A stretch of 64,000 bases of DNA, taken from positions 9,362,001-9,426,000 of the forward strand of contig NC_039515.1 of assembly GCF_003672135.1 (NCBI RefSeq), given 5' to 3'. Positions 24,518 through 35,762 of this stretch are shown piece after piece; the first letter of the stretch is position 1; each line of letters begins with the position of its first letter. The translations under genes and the position numbers were made by a program. Source of the DNA: Ooceraea biroi. Its lineage: Eukaryota > Arthropoda > Insecta > Hymenoptera > Formicidae. A model generated the notes under the pieces. The model was given only the letters and a program-made list of their open reading frames with translations. It was not told where the DNA came from and did not search any database.

Positions 24518-25988
24518 TTGCACAAATATTGGGAGGAAGGAAAATATCAAAAAAAATACGAAGGTACAAAACTTTGTGCTTATTGCACTATTTGCAAAAA
24601 AACAATTCGACATACTGTTTAAAGCAGATTAAGAAACCACAGGTAAGTAAAATACAATGAACATTAAAACTTATTAAACTTTTTCTTTGTTTAGTTGTAT
24701 TTGGAATTTTATTTTTACTTTTCTGTTATAGAAACTCTTGTCAAGAGCCGGTAGAGCCGCTAATTGGAGATGGACTTGAAGAAGTCATGATGATTAGTCA
24801 CGATGAGAGCGATGCAAATGCGTCTGTCTCTGTACGTACTAAAATTATTAACTAATAAATAAAAAAAATCTTCCAATATCATGTATTTATATTATTTCTC
24901 AGGTTATGTTGAACGGAATAAACGAAGAAAACACGGATGTACGGCAGCTTCTTCATCAAATACTATTTCAAATATTCAGCTACTTGAACGTTCAATTCTG
25001 ATGCCCATTGATAACAACAACCAAAATCACATTTGCTTCGTTGTTTATTACTATTAGGTTATCTCGCTTTTGAACGTTTTGACATATTTAACTATGGTAT
25101 TCATAGACAGGACCTCAATATAGTTAGCAGACAAATATGATAAATCTTTTTTTTATTACAATCATTTGGGAAAGTTTAGGAAACAACTTTCAGAGTTTGG
25201 GAAATAATAGTTTTTTAATAATTAATGAATTAATATATTAATGAAAATTAGTCGAGTGTATAACACTCGACTAATTTTCATTAATTATTAAAAAACTATT
25301 ATTTCCCAAACTCTGAAAGTTGTTTCCTAAACTTTCCCAAATGATTGTAATAAAAAAAAGATTTATCATATTTGTCTGCTAACTATATTGAGGTCCTGTC
25401 TATGAATACCATAGTTAAATATGTCAAAACGTTCAAAAGCGAGATAACCTAATAGTAATAAACAACGAAGCAAATGTGATTTTGGTTGTTGTTATCAATG
25501 GGCATCAGAATTGAACGTTCAAGTAGCTGAATATTTGAAATAGTATTTGATGAAGAAGCTGCCGTACATCCGTGTTTTCTTCGTTTATTCCGTTCAACAT
25601 AACCTGAGAAATAATATAAATACATGATATTGGAAGATTTTTTTTATTTATTAGTTAATAATTTTAGTACGTACAGAGACAGACGCATTTGCATCGCTCT
25701 CATCGTGACTAATCATCATGACTTCTTCAAGTCCATCTCCAATTAGCGGCTCTACCGGCTCTTGACAAGAGTTTCTATAACAGAAAAGTAAAAATAAAAT
25801 TCCAAATACAACTAAACAAAGAAAAAGTTTAATAAGTTTTAATGTTCATTGTATTTTACTTACCTGTGGTTTCTTAATCTGCTTTAAACAGTATGTCGAA
25901 TTGTTTTTTTGCAAATAGTGCAATAAGCACAAAGTTTTGTACCTTCGTATTTTTTTTGATATTTTCCTTCCTCCCAATATTTGTGCAA
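24518..25988. repeat. Large palindrome, arms about 730 bp
   Basis: The sequence from 24518 is mirrored up to 25988 with the centre at 25261 (GAGTGTATAACACTC). One arm has a small insertion near 25228. Each arm carries the same small spliced gene, so the palindrome is an inverted duplication of coding cargo. Near identity of the arms implies recent origin or an assembly foldback. Confidence 0.85.
24530..25001 (+). pseudogene. Small zinc-finger (BED-like) gene, plus copy, three exons
   Basis: Exons about 24530-24642, 24732-24831 and 24903-25001 have consistent GT-AG borders and phases (2, 0). The first exon reads CAYCTICKKTIRHTV, then a TAA, then SRLRNH, a Cys-x2-Cys plus His arrangement like BED fingers. 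The later exons are acidic and end in LNVQF. The TAA inside the finger would truncate the product unless splicing differs. It may be the second, DNA-binding protein of the Harbinger element; that is inference. Confidence 0.45.
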
Positions 25989-26010
25989 TGGTCTACCTCC
26001 TCGATTAATG
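25515..26010 (-). pseudogene. Small zinc-finger (BED-like) gene, mirrored minus copy
   Basis: This is the inverted copy of the gene at 24530-25001, with exons near 25985-25871, 25781-25682 and 25610-25512. Beyond the palindrome arm the reading continues upstream as INRGGRP before HKYWEEGKYQ, so this copy retains coding sequence lacking in the plus copy and is probably the parent. It shares the same TAA within the finger. Confidence 0.4.
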
Positions 26011-26116
26011 ATTTATATTGTAAATGAAATTGTATTGCGGTATTTATGGATTTATGGTTAGATTACACAAACAAGAAAATATACCACCGATTTGAAATTG
26101 AACAACACTGCAAAAA

Positions 26117-26184
26117 TGTCGGAGGATTTGGAAAAGCCCCAGGTCCCGGAAAGGCCCAGCGTAAGACGAGAATTGAAAAAGGTA
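26117..26184 (+). CDS. Possible first exon of an unidentified small gene
   Basis: ATG at 26117 opens 22 codons (MSEDLEKPQV, then PERPSVRRELKK) ending at a GTAGAT donor-like site. The context is inside the Harbinger element and no downstream exon could be paired with it. Weak evidence, from composition and the donor only. Confidence 0.25.
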
Positions 26185-26221
26185 GATTTAATAAATGTGT
26201 CTGCAAATCACGTTAAAAGCA

Positions 26222-26368
26222 GGGGGTCTATTACGTATCTCTTCACGGAGTGAAAATGTGAAAAATGAGCAAATTTACTAGAATATTTATAATTTAATTG
26301 GTCAACACCTAGTGAATTTGCTCACTTTTCGCATTTTCACTCCGTGAAGAGATACGTAATAGACCCCC
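26222..26368. mobile_element. Foldback MITE, 147 bp
   Basis: Arms GGGGGTCTATTACGTATC and the inverse are nearly perfect for about 60 bases, with an AT-rich centre near 26295. Confidence 0.85.
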
Positions 26369-27234
26369 AGTTCAGGCTCTCACCTCTCATGACAGGAAGG
26401 AATATCACCAAATGCATATGGTGGTGCCACTTTACGTATTATACAGGCTGAAACCTAGGACGTACTATACGTAGTTTCCTTCATGTATGAAACCCATGTA
26501 TAATACATTGTGTATAATACATGCCCAACCCTGCAAAGTACGCTCTTCTAAAAGTCGCATTCACATGGAGCGTACTTTGCGGAATTGCGTATAATGCGTA
26601 CGTTGGTACAACCAATCAGAGTTAAGAGTTTCTGTTGTATTCTCTAACAGAAATACTAAACGAATTCGTGATTGGTTTTCATAATTTACACGTTAGGCAA
26701 AGTACGCCTCATGGGGAACCGGTACTCTGTGCATAAGTATGTGTGAGGCGGAATGTATGTGGCTCGAACCGGTACCCACGACATTCACACGTACATACAT
26801 GCCATTCCAAACCTGATTCACATTAATGGCAAATGTAAAATTGTAAACAATTTGATTTGGATTAATGGAAATTTTAATATAGGACTACATGAAGAAAGCA
26901 AATAGACATAATCTTTACGTTGCAAACAAAATTAACAAATCTCTTTCTAAATAGATTAATATAAAATTTCAACAGGAAAAATATTACAATATGAGATTTA
27001 TTTAAACTTCATAAGCTATACAATGATACAGAAATCAAACGTACATTATGATACCTATATAACTTGCTCTTTTTACACTTGCTTTATTGTAGAACGAAAT
27101 ATATTGGTGAAAAGAAAAATAAAATACAAATTGCAATCCCGTGCTTCAGCCCATCGCTCTTACGCAATTCGCAGAGATTGATACTTAATCGTGATAAAAA
27201 CATTATTAGCACACGTCGTACATTAAATTCTTCC
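26369..27234. other. AT-rich interior of the Harbinger element
   Basis: Contains short GTATAATAC palindromes and pieces resembling the element end (CATGGAGCGTACTTTGCG near 26567), perhaps subterminal repeats. No gene recognised. Confidence 0.4.
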
Positions 27235-27615
27235 TTAGTCTATTGAAGAGAGGATATTCGCGATACCATATGATGTCTCCCGACTGCTTTGCAACAATTC
27301 CCGTATAAGCACCATGCTCTCTCGGTTACCCTTGACGTCCAACTCGGTTCTCATATTGCGAATTCGCCATTCCTGAACGCGCGGTCTGTAAGCGCCGACC
27401 GTAACGTTGTTTGATCTCACGGTGTTATTCGCGGACGCGTTATCGACGAGCTGTTCGTCGGATCTGTAACTGTCGGAGGAATCGTACTCCAAGACGGGAT
27501 CTGTCGACGGGACTTTCTTCTTCTTGTCATCAGTTTGCTTCTCCATTAGCTTGTAAATTAAAGCCATCGGAAAGGGTCTGGCGGGAACGTGAATCCTACG
27601 TGCCAAACCTACCAT
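27235..27615 (-). CDS. Hypothetical protein of the Harbinger-type element
   Basis: An open frame of 126 residues on the minus strand, GC-richer than its surroundings. It has a basic N-terminus (RRIHVPARPF), a Lys-rich and then acidic Ser/Asp segment, and a C-terminal amphipathic part with LIRELLQSSRET. The ATG is preceded in frame by TAG, but a splice acceptor near the start is also possible, so it could be the last exon of a longer gene. Position inside the element and base composition suggest transposon cargo, possibly the accessory DNA-binding protein. I recognise no domain. Confidence 0.45.
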   Translation of the reverse strand: MVGLARRIHVPARPFPMALIYKLMEKQTDDKKKKVPSTDPVLEYDSSDSYRSDEQLVDNASANNTVRSNNVTVGAYRPRVQEWRIRNMRTELDVKGNRESMVLIRELLQSSRETSYGIANILSSID

Positions 27616-28312
27616 AAGATGCTGCTATGTGGGCAATATCGAGATAGACATTACCGTTTGATCGATCTTCGTTGAGTAAATTCTCTCTCCTAATGTTTCC
27701 CACTGTAAACTGTGAATACCTAAACCGAAACAATATTTCGCTTTATAATGCATTTTAATTAATGCTTTGATAGCAGATATTTGAACAAATTATATCAGTT
27801 TTTAAAGTAAGTTTAAAAACGTTATCAAAGCTTAAAATCGTAAGAAGGATCATTAGCTTTTTATATCTCAAAATGAAGCTTCTTGAAAATTGTTAAGATT
27901 TCATATGAAAAAGTTTTATTTCATATTTGCAACTAACATTTTCTGTATTATCAGCTTAATATACAATCAATTAGCCTATTAATATACAGCTATAACCTTA
28001 AAAGTTTGTATTGACAAAATCGTAAGCAAGTGGATTGAATATAATAGAACGCTATAGCTGATATAATAAATTCTATATAACGATAATTATTAACTTACCC
28101 TGATTTGATCCTTATTCATGTTTTTGTTTAAACTTTTTGTGTACAATACACAATATCCTTTTTGTAACACATAATAACACGCACGGACTGGCACGAACAC
28201 GCACTAATACACATCCATTGGCGTATCTTCCGCTGGAAATTGAAATCGACGTAATAACAAAACGACGTAACAGCGTAAAATAACTAGGCGGAAGTTTTCT
28301 AGTAACTTCAGG
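27616..28312. other. AT-rich subterminal region of Harbinger element
   Basis: No coding sequence seen. The last 150 bases (from about 28190) match 60541-60660, defining a shared subterminal module of the family. Confidence 0.5.
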
Positions 28313-28350
28313 TTACGCTTACGCAAGTTACGCTCCATGTGACGGCACCC
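28313..28350 (-). repeat. Right terminal inverted repeat of Harbinger element
   Basis: 38 bases, exact reverse complement of 20492-20529, followed by TAA. Confidence 0.9.
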
Positions 28351-28353
28351 TAA

Positions 28354-28690
28354 TAGTATTACAATTTTACGAATGGACGTACATATTGTTGCTCAATGGA
28401 AACCGCGAGAAGGTGGTCTCTTCCATCAGGAGGAAATGAAAAAAACTTTCTTTTCCTAATATTGCAATAATAAAAATTGATGTAATATTAAAGAAAAGAA
28501 TTTTTGCATTTCCAAATAATGTGGACAGAATAGGATAGGTAGGGAGGACAGATAGGAAGAACGGGTAAGTAGAAAAAAGGATAGATAGAAAAGATAGAAA
28601 GAAAGGATAGATAGAAAGATAAGATACATAGAAAGAAAGGATGGAAGAAAAGATAGATAGAAAAATAGAAAAAAGATAGAAAGCATAGAT
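28354..28690. repeat. Low-complexity GATAGAAAGGAT region
   Basis: Purine-rich degenerate repeats of GATAGAAAGGATAGATAG-type between the Harbinger end and the next foldback. Not coding. Confidence 0.6.
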
Positions 28691-29583
28691 CCCAGTAAGC
28701 AAACTGTCAGCAGTATGTCGACAGATTGGCAGCAGAATAATGCAACAAATCCGGTACCATCTGTGTCCACATAAGATTGTGTTCTGCCAGCAGATCCTGC
28801 TAACATGATCCGACAGCAGATTGGCGACAGAAATCGAACAGAGCCTGCTGACATAACCTGGCGGCAGAAATAGAGCAGGATCTGCTTAGTGTAGTTGGCA
28901 GCAGATTGGGAGCAGAAATCGAAACAGGCTCTGCGAGAAAGTGCCGTAGTAGTTACAAATTTATTGGAGCAATATTGGTTAACAATATTAAATCTAATTT
29001 TTATATTGGACATAGATTAATCTTAATTTGATTAAATGGGCAAATTTAATGCCTTCAGATTGCTTGCGGTGTGTGTGGACGTTGTCCATGAGAACCCCTG
29101 TGCCGCAGTGCAAAAATTCTTAGAAAAATTAATATTATCATGCCAAGACGCGTATATTAACTTATATAACTGTCAGGCTAAATCTTACGTCGAGTAAGAA
29201 CTCAACATGTTCACCACCTAGCGGTGCGGAGGGAAAACGCATATTCCCTAGCCGTGTAAATTTGAATAGTGTCAAAGCTCCAGATCCTGTTTGGTTTTCT
29301 GCTGCCAACCTGGCGCAGGTTATGTCGGCAGGCTCTGTTCGGTTTCTGTCGCCAATCTGCTGCCAACTACACTGCGCAGATCCTGCTCTATTTCTGCCGC
29401 CAGATTATGTCGGCAGGCTCTGTTCAGTTTCTCTTCCAATCTGCTGTCAGATCATGTTATGAGCAGGATCTGCTGGCAGAACACAATCTTAATGCGGACA
29501 CAGATGGTACCGGACTTGTTGCATTATTCTGATTGAATCTGCTGCCAATCTGTCGGCATACTGCTGACAGTGTGCTTACTGGG
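28691..29583. mobile_element. Foldback element with CCCAGTAAGCA ends, copy 2 (inverted)
   Basis: Same family as 22250-23216 in reverse orientation. It carries the same unique centre (29036-29260) and AGCAGATTGG arms. It lies outside the Harbinger element. Confidence 0.8.
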
Positions 29584-29700
29584 TGGATTTTGTACCCAAT
29601 CTGTGGCCTCTCTGCTCACATATTCTGTCGAATAGACATCCTGACACTTTCATCGCTGCTTACCCGTCGCCTTCCTATCGACTATCATGTCTTCAGACAA

Positions 29701-29800
29701 NNNNNNNNNNNNNNNNNNNNNNNNNNNNNNNNNNNNNNNNNNNNNNNNNNNNNNNNNNNNNNNNNNNNNNNNNNNNNNNNNNNNNNNNNNNNNNNNNNNN
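29701..29800. other. Assembly gap (100 N)
   Basis: Exactly 100 N. The expected left LTR of the Gypsy element may be lost here. Confidence 0.99.
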
Positions 29801-30108
29801 GGGGAAAGTTCCGAGGACCCTTGCGTCCGCCTTGCGGACCCCTAGTCTTGCCTCGGCATTTGCCCTGAGCCTCGCGGGAAAACCCCGGTTAAAAAAACCG
29901 CGAGTGAGGCAGTCGTTGCGATCTTTAACTGCGTTCCCGTCGTGCAACCTTCTCCGCGCATCCTTCAGATCATCTAAAACATATCAGAGCAAACCACTCG
30001 GCAGCGAACCATACCATCATTTTTATTCTCTATACCCACCTTAAGCATTTAAAAAAAAAACGCGGGACACATCTGTTCGAGCTCGGAGTATTTCTACCCA
30101 AAGTTCCC

Positions 30109-31643
30109 CTACGGCACACACCTCTCTCGGAAAGGAGCTAACCTATTCGCATGAATAATCTTCCTCCGATGCCTAGCCGACTTCTGAATTTCGTACACTA
30201 CTTCACTAATTCTCTTCGTGACCTCATAAGGCCCTTCCCACGAGCTTTGCAGTTTCGGAGCTCTCCCCTTAATACGGCGAGGGTTATAGAACCAGACCTT
30301 CTGTCCTGGCTCGAAGAGTATATCCCTCGCTCGACAGTCATACCATGTCTTCATATTCCTAGAACTAATACGAAGACGTTCCCTGGCACTTTGATGAATA
30401 TCACCTTAGTCTTTTCCGAAGATCTTTCACAAAACTTGAACTGTCTTCGTCCCCGAAGGAGGATGACCTCGCAGCAAATCCAGCGGTAGACGTAGATCAT
30501 ACCCACGATACATCTCGGCAGGCGTGATTCCCGTCGTTTTCTGCTTCAATGACCGAAATGCAAGAAGGAACATTGGAACCCAGCGATCCCAATCCCGTTG
30601 ATTCTCGGCTACAAACTTGGCAAGATAATTCAGGATAGTCTGATGTTGACGTTCCACTAGCCCGTCAGACTGTGGGTGTAAAGGTGTCGTTCTCGTTTTT
30701 CTCATTCCCAGCAGCGTCGACATCTCCTTGAACAAACAGGACTCGAAGTTCTCCCCTGATCCGTATGCAGCTCCAGGGGAATACCATGCCGAGAAAATAC
30801 TTGCCCCACTAGCGCCTCAGCAACCGTCGTAGCCCTCTTGCTCCTTAACGGAATCGCCTCCGGCCACCTAGTGAAACAGTCCACGGCGACCAACAGATAT
30901 TTATTCCCCGCCGAGGTCACTGGAAGTGGACCTAGGATGTCTACTTGCATCCTCTCGAAAGGGCATCCGACATTGTACACTTGTAACGGAGATTTCCCCT
31001 TAGAAGATGGACCCTTCTTTGCGACACAAACTTTTCAAGAAGCACACCAGTCTTCTACATCCGATTTACAAGTAGCCCAATAGTATCGTTGTCGAATCTT
31101 CGCCAAGGTCTTGTTGACGCCAAAATGCCCTCCCGTCGGAGAATCATGAGCCTCCTCTAAGATCTCCGCAATCCTTCCACGCGGAACGATGATTTGTAGC
31201 TTACTACCCTCCGGATTTGAGGACACCCATCTTTTGTAGAGAACTCCACCCTCGAGAATTAAGGCGTCCCAATGTGACCAATAAATTTTTGCTGCGTCCT
31301 CATTCGGAGCAATCTCCTGCCAACTAGGACGCTGGTCGATCTCCTTGGCTCGCACGAACATGGAGATAATCGAGTCACGCAATTGGTCCGTTCGCCATTC
31401 CGATCGACTGTCCTCCGAAAACACAATACGACCTATATTCCTGTCTCTATTGCTCCTTTCTCGACTTTCCACTTTCTCACAATAGCGGCAAGCCGCCTCT
31501 TCATATGGCCGCCTCGAGAGCCTGTCCGCATTCGTATGAGCCTTCCCGCTCCTATAACAAATTTCAAAGTCGTACTGCTGAAGGCGCTCCAGCCACCTCG
31601 CCAGCTGCCCCTCAAGATCCCGGAAGGACAATAGCCACCGCAA
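30109..31643 (-). pseudogene. Gypsy integrase region
   Basis: The N-terminal HHCC finger lies near 31190-31050 (EAHDSPTGGHFG, YYWATC, then Cys). A TGA follows, then the catalytic core with VDILGPLP, VDCFTRWPEAI, LHTDQGR and LVERQHQTI supplying the Asp-Asp-Glu triad, and a C-terminal stretch with KVWFYNPRRIKGRAPKL. The core changes frame between about 30740 and 30700 and again near 30430-30350. It inserts cDNA into the host chromosome in intact relatives; not functional here. Confidence 0.85.
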
Positions 31644-32162
31644 AGAAACATGATCTGTCCGAATAATAACCTTCGTCCATATAGATAGTGATGGAATGAT
31701 TTCACCGCATCCACTACTGCCAAAAGTTCCCGCCGGGTGATGCAGTAATTCCTTTCAGTCTTACTAAAACGCGACTAAAATAAGCAATTACTCTCTCAGC
31801 TCCGTCTTGTACCTGCGAGAGAACAGCACCGATCCCATGATCTGATGCATCCGTATCTAAAATAAATCCCTCTGTCCCTATCGGGAAGGACAAAACCGGG
31901 GAAGAAATTAAAACCTTTTTTAATCATTCAAATGCCATCTGGCAATCGGAAGACCATTCAAACTTTCGATTTTCTTCGGTTAGATTATACAAGGGTTTCG
32001 CAATCAGAGAAAACCCTCTGACAAATTTGCGATAGTACGAACAGAAACCTAAAAAACTCCGCACCTGCTTCCTTGTTCTCGGAGGCGGCCAAGTGACAAC
32101 CGCTGAAATCTTTTCCGGGTCTGTGACAATTCCTTGAGCCGATGCGACATGACCGAGGTATT
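31644..32162 (-). pseudogene. Gypsy RNase H region
   Basis: Frames on the minus strand show the connection segment and an RNase H motif ILDTDASDHGIGAVLSQ near 31860-31810, followed by the segment that leads into the integrase. Stops and frame changes separate it from the reverse transcriptase. Confidence 0.7.
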
Positions 32163-32825
32163 TTACCTCCTCCTAAGAAAAGCGCACTTCTTCGGATTGA
32201 CTTTCAAATTCGCGGCGCGAATTCTTTGAAAAACTTTCCTCAAATTTTCTAACATTTCCTCGAAAGTCTTCCCATAAATAATCACATCGTCGAGATACAC
32301 GAAACAAACTCTCATAAGTAACCCATGCAGTACTTTTTCCATCAAACGTTCGAACGTCGCGGGAGCATTATATAAACCGAACGGCATTACCGTGAACTGC
32401 CACAAACCCCTACCAATAGAAAAGGCGGTCTTTTCCTTATCCTTTGAAGCAAGGCTTACCTGCCAATACCCGCTTTTAAGGTCAAGCGTGGTGAACCATG
32501 TATTACCCGCCAGCTGATCCAAAATATCGTCAATTCTCGGTAGCGGATAGGAATCTTTCACCGTGACATCATTTAATTTCCTATAATCCACACAGAAGCG
32601 AATCGTACCATCCTTCTTTTTTACCATCACTGCAGGTGATACCCAAGGACTCTGAGACTCCTCGATTACTCCTTGCTCTTTCATGCCCTCAATAATTTTG
32701 TCCACTTCTGCTCTCAAATGCAATGGTATACGTCGAGGAGTTTGTTTTATGGGTCTAGAGTCCGTTAGCTCAATTTTATGCTGGATGACATTACAATTTC
32801 CTGCAACAATCTTTTCAGAAAACAC
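32163..32825 (-). pseudogene. Gypsy reverse transcriptase
   Basis: An open stretch of 220 residues holds the fingers and palm: RIPLHLRAEVDKII, VMVKKKDGTIRFCVDYRKLN, LDLKSGYWQV (first Asp), TVMPFGLYNAP, and FVYLDDVII with the catalytic Asp pair. It stops at 32163 within the KCAFL motif, where the ORF of intact relatives continues. Upstream it loses frame from the protease. Confidence 0.9.
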
Positions 32826-32867
32826 ATCGGCAAATTCTGTTAAAAACGTGGGAAAGACCCCTTTTCG

Positions 32868-33345
32868 TTACCAATCTAAATTCTCCGTATCTTGCTCAAA
32901 GACATTAACAAGGAAACCGAGAGATTGCCAACACTCCTTATTCGCAGGCAAAGAATCCGACAAACACGCGCAAATTCGCGCACTCTCCTCAGGGCGCGCC
33001 TGCTGCCCAAAAGTTCTCTCGAGAAAATCATCAAGAAACTTCACTTTATCAAAAAAAATCACCACCTAAAATGCGATCCTCTTGCATTTCACAAACAAAC
33101 ACAGACAACCTTTCGCTAAATTTTCCAAGAGATACTATCACACTCGCCTTAGATATCACCGGGACTTTCTCCCCGGTAGGATATCGCAAATTGCAATTTA
33201 CTAATAAAACCTGTGAAAGAAGAGGATCAACAAATCTTTTATTTATCAAAGTTACATCAGAACCCGTATCCAGACGAAACAGACAAGCTTTACCGTCTAG
33301 TGTCCCGCGAAAACAAAAACGTCGCTCGCTTTCCTTATCTGTACT
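32868..33345 (-). pseudogene. Gypsy aspartic protease
   Basis: A DTGSDVTLIN motif near 33290-33250 is the catalytic Asp of retroviral-type proteases, with ILGGDFF near 33065. A homopolymer of eight bases at 33050-33058 creates a one-base frame change directly after it. Protease would cut the Gag-Pol polyprotein. Confidence 0.75.
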
Positions 33346-33412
33346 TACCTGTCTAACGCAAATCGGGGCCCAAGTCGCGCCCGCCGAGTCGGCCCGCGCA
33401 GCTCGGCAAAAT

Positions 33413-34273
33413 TCAGTTTCCCCCGCTCAATTCTGGGCACTTCGAGCGGAAGTGCCCCTTCGCCCCGCACTTCCAACATTCTTTGTCTTTTTTACTTGTA
33501 GAATTCTCCCTCGAGTTGTTATTCCCATATCTCTTAAATCTCTTTCCTTCCGCCTTCTCTCCTTCCCCCTTCACACTTTTATCCTCCGCGCTCGAATTTC
33601 CGCCCCGTTTTCCCGAAAAACTATTTTCATTAATAATTTTCACTGCTTTCGCTCGTTCGATCGCTACTCCCAATGAAACAATCCCCTCCAGCTAGAGAGC
33701 GCTCTTTACATATCCATCCGTTAACGCGGCCACGAATTGTGAACATGCTATCTTATCCCTGATTTCCGCCGAACATTCTGGATATGCCAGGCGCGAGAGT
33801 CGTTCCAGATCCGCACCGAGCGTCGCAAATTCCTTTCCGAATTTCTGTCGACGATTCGTGAACTGGAGATAATAATTTTGTGCGGATATACTCTTTCCAA
33901 AGCGCAATCTTAATTTCGCTTTCAAATCCGCGTAACTAAACGTGTCCGCGTCCTCCAGCGACTCAAGCACGGATCGCGCTTTACCGCGGAGGCACGACGC
34001 TAACGCGACCGCTTTCGCCGCGTCGTCCCACGCATTTGCACGCGCGATGACCGAAAACTGCGTCAAAAACTCCTTGAGAGGAGCCAATCCATCGAACGTA
34101 TCGGTCTTAAATTTGTGATGTACACTCGCGTTCGCGCTCGCGCCCATGATCTCGCCCGTACCCGCGATCGCCCCTACATCCGCGTCCCCGGTCGTGCCCG
34201 CTTGCCCTCCGACGCGAGAAACGGAATTTGTGGCACTTAGCTCCGTGAAGCGCCGCTCCAGTCGCCGCTCCAT
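33413..34273 (-). pseudogene. Gypsy Gag with one in-frame stop
   Basis: The frame has an N-terminal low-complexity part, a retrotransposon Gag core (KFKTDTFDGLAPLKEFLTQF to LTDGYVKSAL) and a C-terminal CCHC knuckle CWKCGAKGHFRSKC near 33450. A single TAG at about 33692 divides the same reading frame. Gag would form the particle shell around element RNA. Confidence 0.8.
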
Positions 34274-34453
34274 CTGCTCCAGCCGGTCCTCGAAATCGGT
34301 ACGCTGTTGCTGCAGCTCCGCCAGAATAGTCGCCAGAGCGTCCGTCCCTGCGGCGGCGTCTGCTCTCGCGGCGATCTCGGGGTAGACATCGACCGTAGAA
34401 ACATAGGTCCTGGTAAGATCCTGATCCTAGCGATCCCGGCTGAGCCCCCAAAA

Positions 34454-34776
34454 TGTTACGTGTCCGGTCAGCCTCGGCTCCACACACGCTTCACCACTCC
34501 CTCTCTTTCACTCGCGCGCTCGCGGAAATAACACTCGCGTTATTAGAAAAGAACAGGACTTTATTCTACGGATAAGCGATGTATTTATAAAGCAATCAGA
34601 GCAGCTCGCGACACGTCCAGCTGGGATAGCAGCTGAGCTTCAACTCGATCTTCTCTCTTGTTTATTATCCGTCGCTCGGAGACCTCGTCGCTCGGAGATC
34701 GGCGTCTTCTCACGCAGCTGACTGTCAGCTGAGGCGATCGACTCCGTTACACCGGGTGGCCAGCCCGGACGTAACA
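34454..34776 (-). repeat. LTR of the Gypsy element, 323 bp
   Basis: On the minus strand it starts TGTTACGTCCGGGC and ends CGGACACGTAACA, the TG...CA borders of an LTR, directly upstream of the primer-site-like sequence and Gag. Confidence 0.8.
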
Positions 34777-34818
34777 ATATATTCTCTTTGTAATTGGTAA
34801 GATACTACCACTTGGTTT

Positions 34819-35758
34819 TGTAACGATGCAACCACATGCATCGTCTGTATGCCGCCTGCCCGACCATCGGCGGGAGAGGACAACGGGCCTCGAGCCCGAA
34901 TAAACAGTCGAATCGCCGAACACGGGCGGAGAAAACCGAGCGAGGCCGTAGCGTCGCGCTCGCCGCTTTCCGTACCGGCCGTTCCGTGGACGCGGCGCTC
35001 GCGCGTTTCACAAGCCCTCTCCGCCGACCCGAAACGTGCGACAAACAACGCGTATCTCGAATAAATAGCGGGTCGAGAAGCGCTCAGGACCGAATCCTGT
35101 CTCGTCAACCGAACCGCTCGGATCGACGCTCCCGAGTCCTTACCCGCTACGAGTCACGGACGAAACCGGGGGTCAGGAGTTCCTGGTCTCCGCCGAGTGC
35201 ATCTCGGCACCATCACTCTGAACGGATCCTTCCTCCCGTTCCCGTCTCCCCGGTGGTCACGGATACCAGGGGTGGAGAGTGCTCCGCCTCTATCGAGTGC
35301 ATCTCGACATCCGCCCGGTCGCCGACCTCCCCCCGGCCTCTACGACGGACCAACCCACGGGGTCGAGCGTACTCCGCCTTGGCCGAGTCTTCTCGGCATC
35401 CGGACGTCCAGAGCGCCCCAGGCACCCGGCTCCGCTTCCCGCACCAGGCCTACCGCGACCGCACCGATCACCGGGCCCCGCGGGAAGCCAGGCCTCTGGC
35501 CGCACGTCACCACCGCGCGCGCCGCGTCGCGAACCGCCACGACACGCGGGCCTCGGGTCGACAAGCCCGCGCCTCGCGACTACTTGTAAATAGCCTGTAC
35601 ATAGACGCATTTGGTTATCCGATCTTGATAAATATAAGCTAGTTAGTAAAGGACGAACCAGCTCTCATTTCTCGCCTTGCACCTACCCCGGACCCTCCGT
35701 CACGAACCACATCCGCAACGAGCTATACCGAGTGCCCCGCGTACGGGAGGTCGTTACA
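34819..35758. mobile_element. Solo LTR family B, 940 bp, TSD GTTT
   Basis: Begins TGTAACGATGCAACC and ends GGTCGTTACA, flanked by GTTT on both sides (34815-34818 and 35759-35762). It is about 90 percent or more alike by eye to 50075-51032. It has no internal coding region; long frames inside are GC-rich artefacts. AATAAATATAAGCTAG near 35627 and TATCTCGAATAAATAGC near 35050 could be poly(A) or TATA signals. Confidence 0.9.
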
Positions 35759-35762
35759 GTTT

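Larger units (their letters stand above)
20492..28350. mobile_element. PIF/Harbinger-type element, 7.86 kb, with nested repeats
   Basis: Left end 20492-20529 and right end 28313-28350 are perfect 38-bp inverted repeats starting GGGTGCCGTCACATGG. TAA flanks both sides (20489-20491 and 28351-28353), the 3-bp TWA duplication of PIF/Harbinger transposons. No Harbinger nuclease is seen inside, so the copy looks non-autonomous. Inside are foldback MITEs, a minisatellite foldback and a 1.47-kb palindrome with mirrored copies of a small spliced zinc-finger gene. A related right end sits at 60541-60710, beside which lies a Harbinger transposase fragment at 44091-44695. Confidence 0.85.
30109..34776 (-). 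mobile_element. Ty3/Gypsy LTR retrotransposon, decayed, one LTR seen
   Basis: Read on the minus strand the order is LTR (34776-34454), a primer-site-like stretch beginning TGGGGGCTCAGCC just inside it, Gag, protease, reverse transcriptase, RNase H and integrase, which is the Ty3/Gypsy order. No envelope gene is seen. Each domain is recognisable but several stops and frame changes interrupt the polyprotein. The opposite LTR is not found before the gap at 29701-29800; 29801-30108 is non-coding. Confidence 0.85.

Noticed and set aside
34836..35642. GC-rich plus frame of 268 codons, repeated at 50168-50866
   Set aside because: Both lie wholly in solo LTR family B and lack conserved codon pattern or domain.
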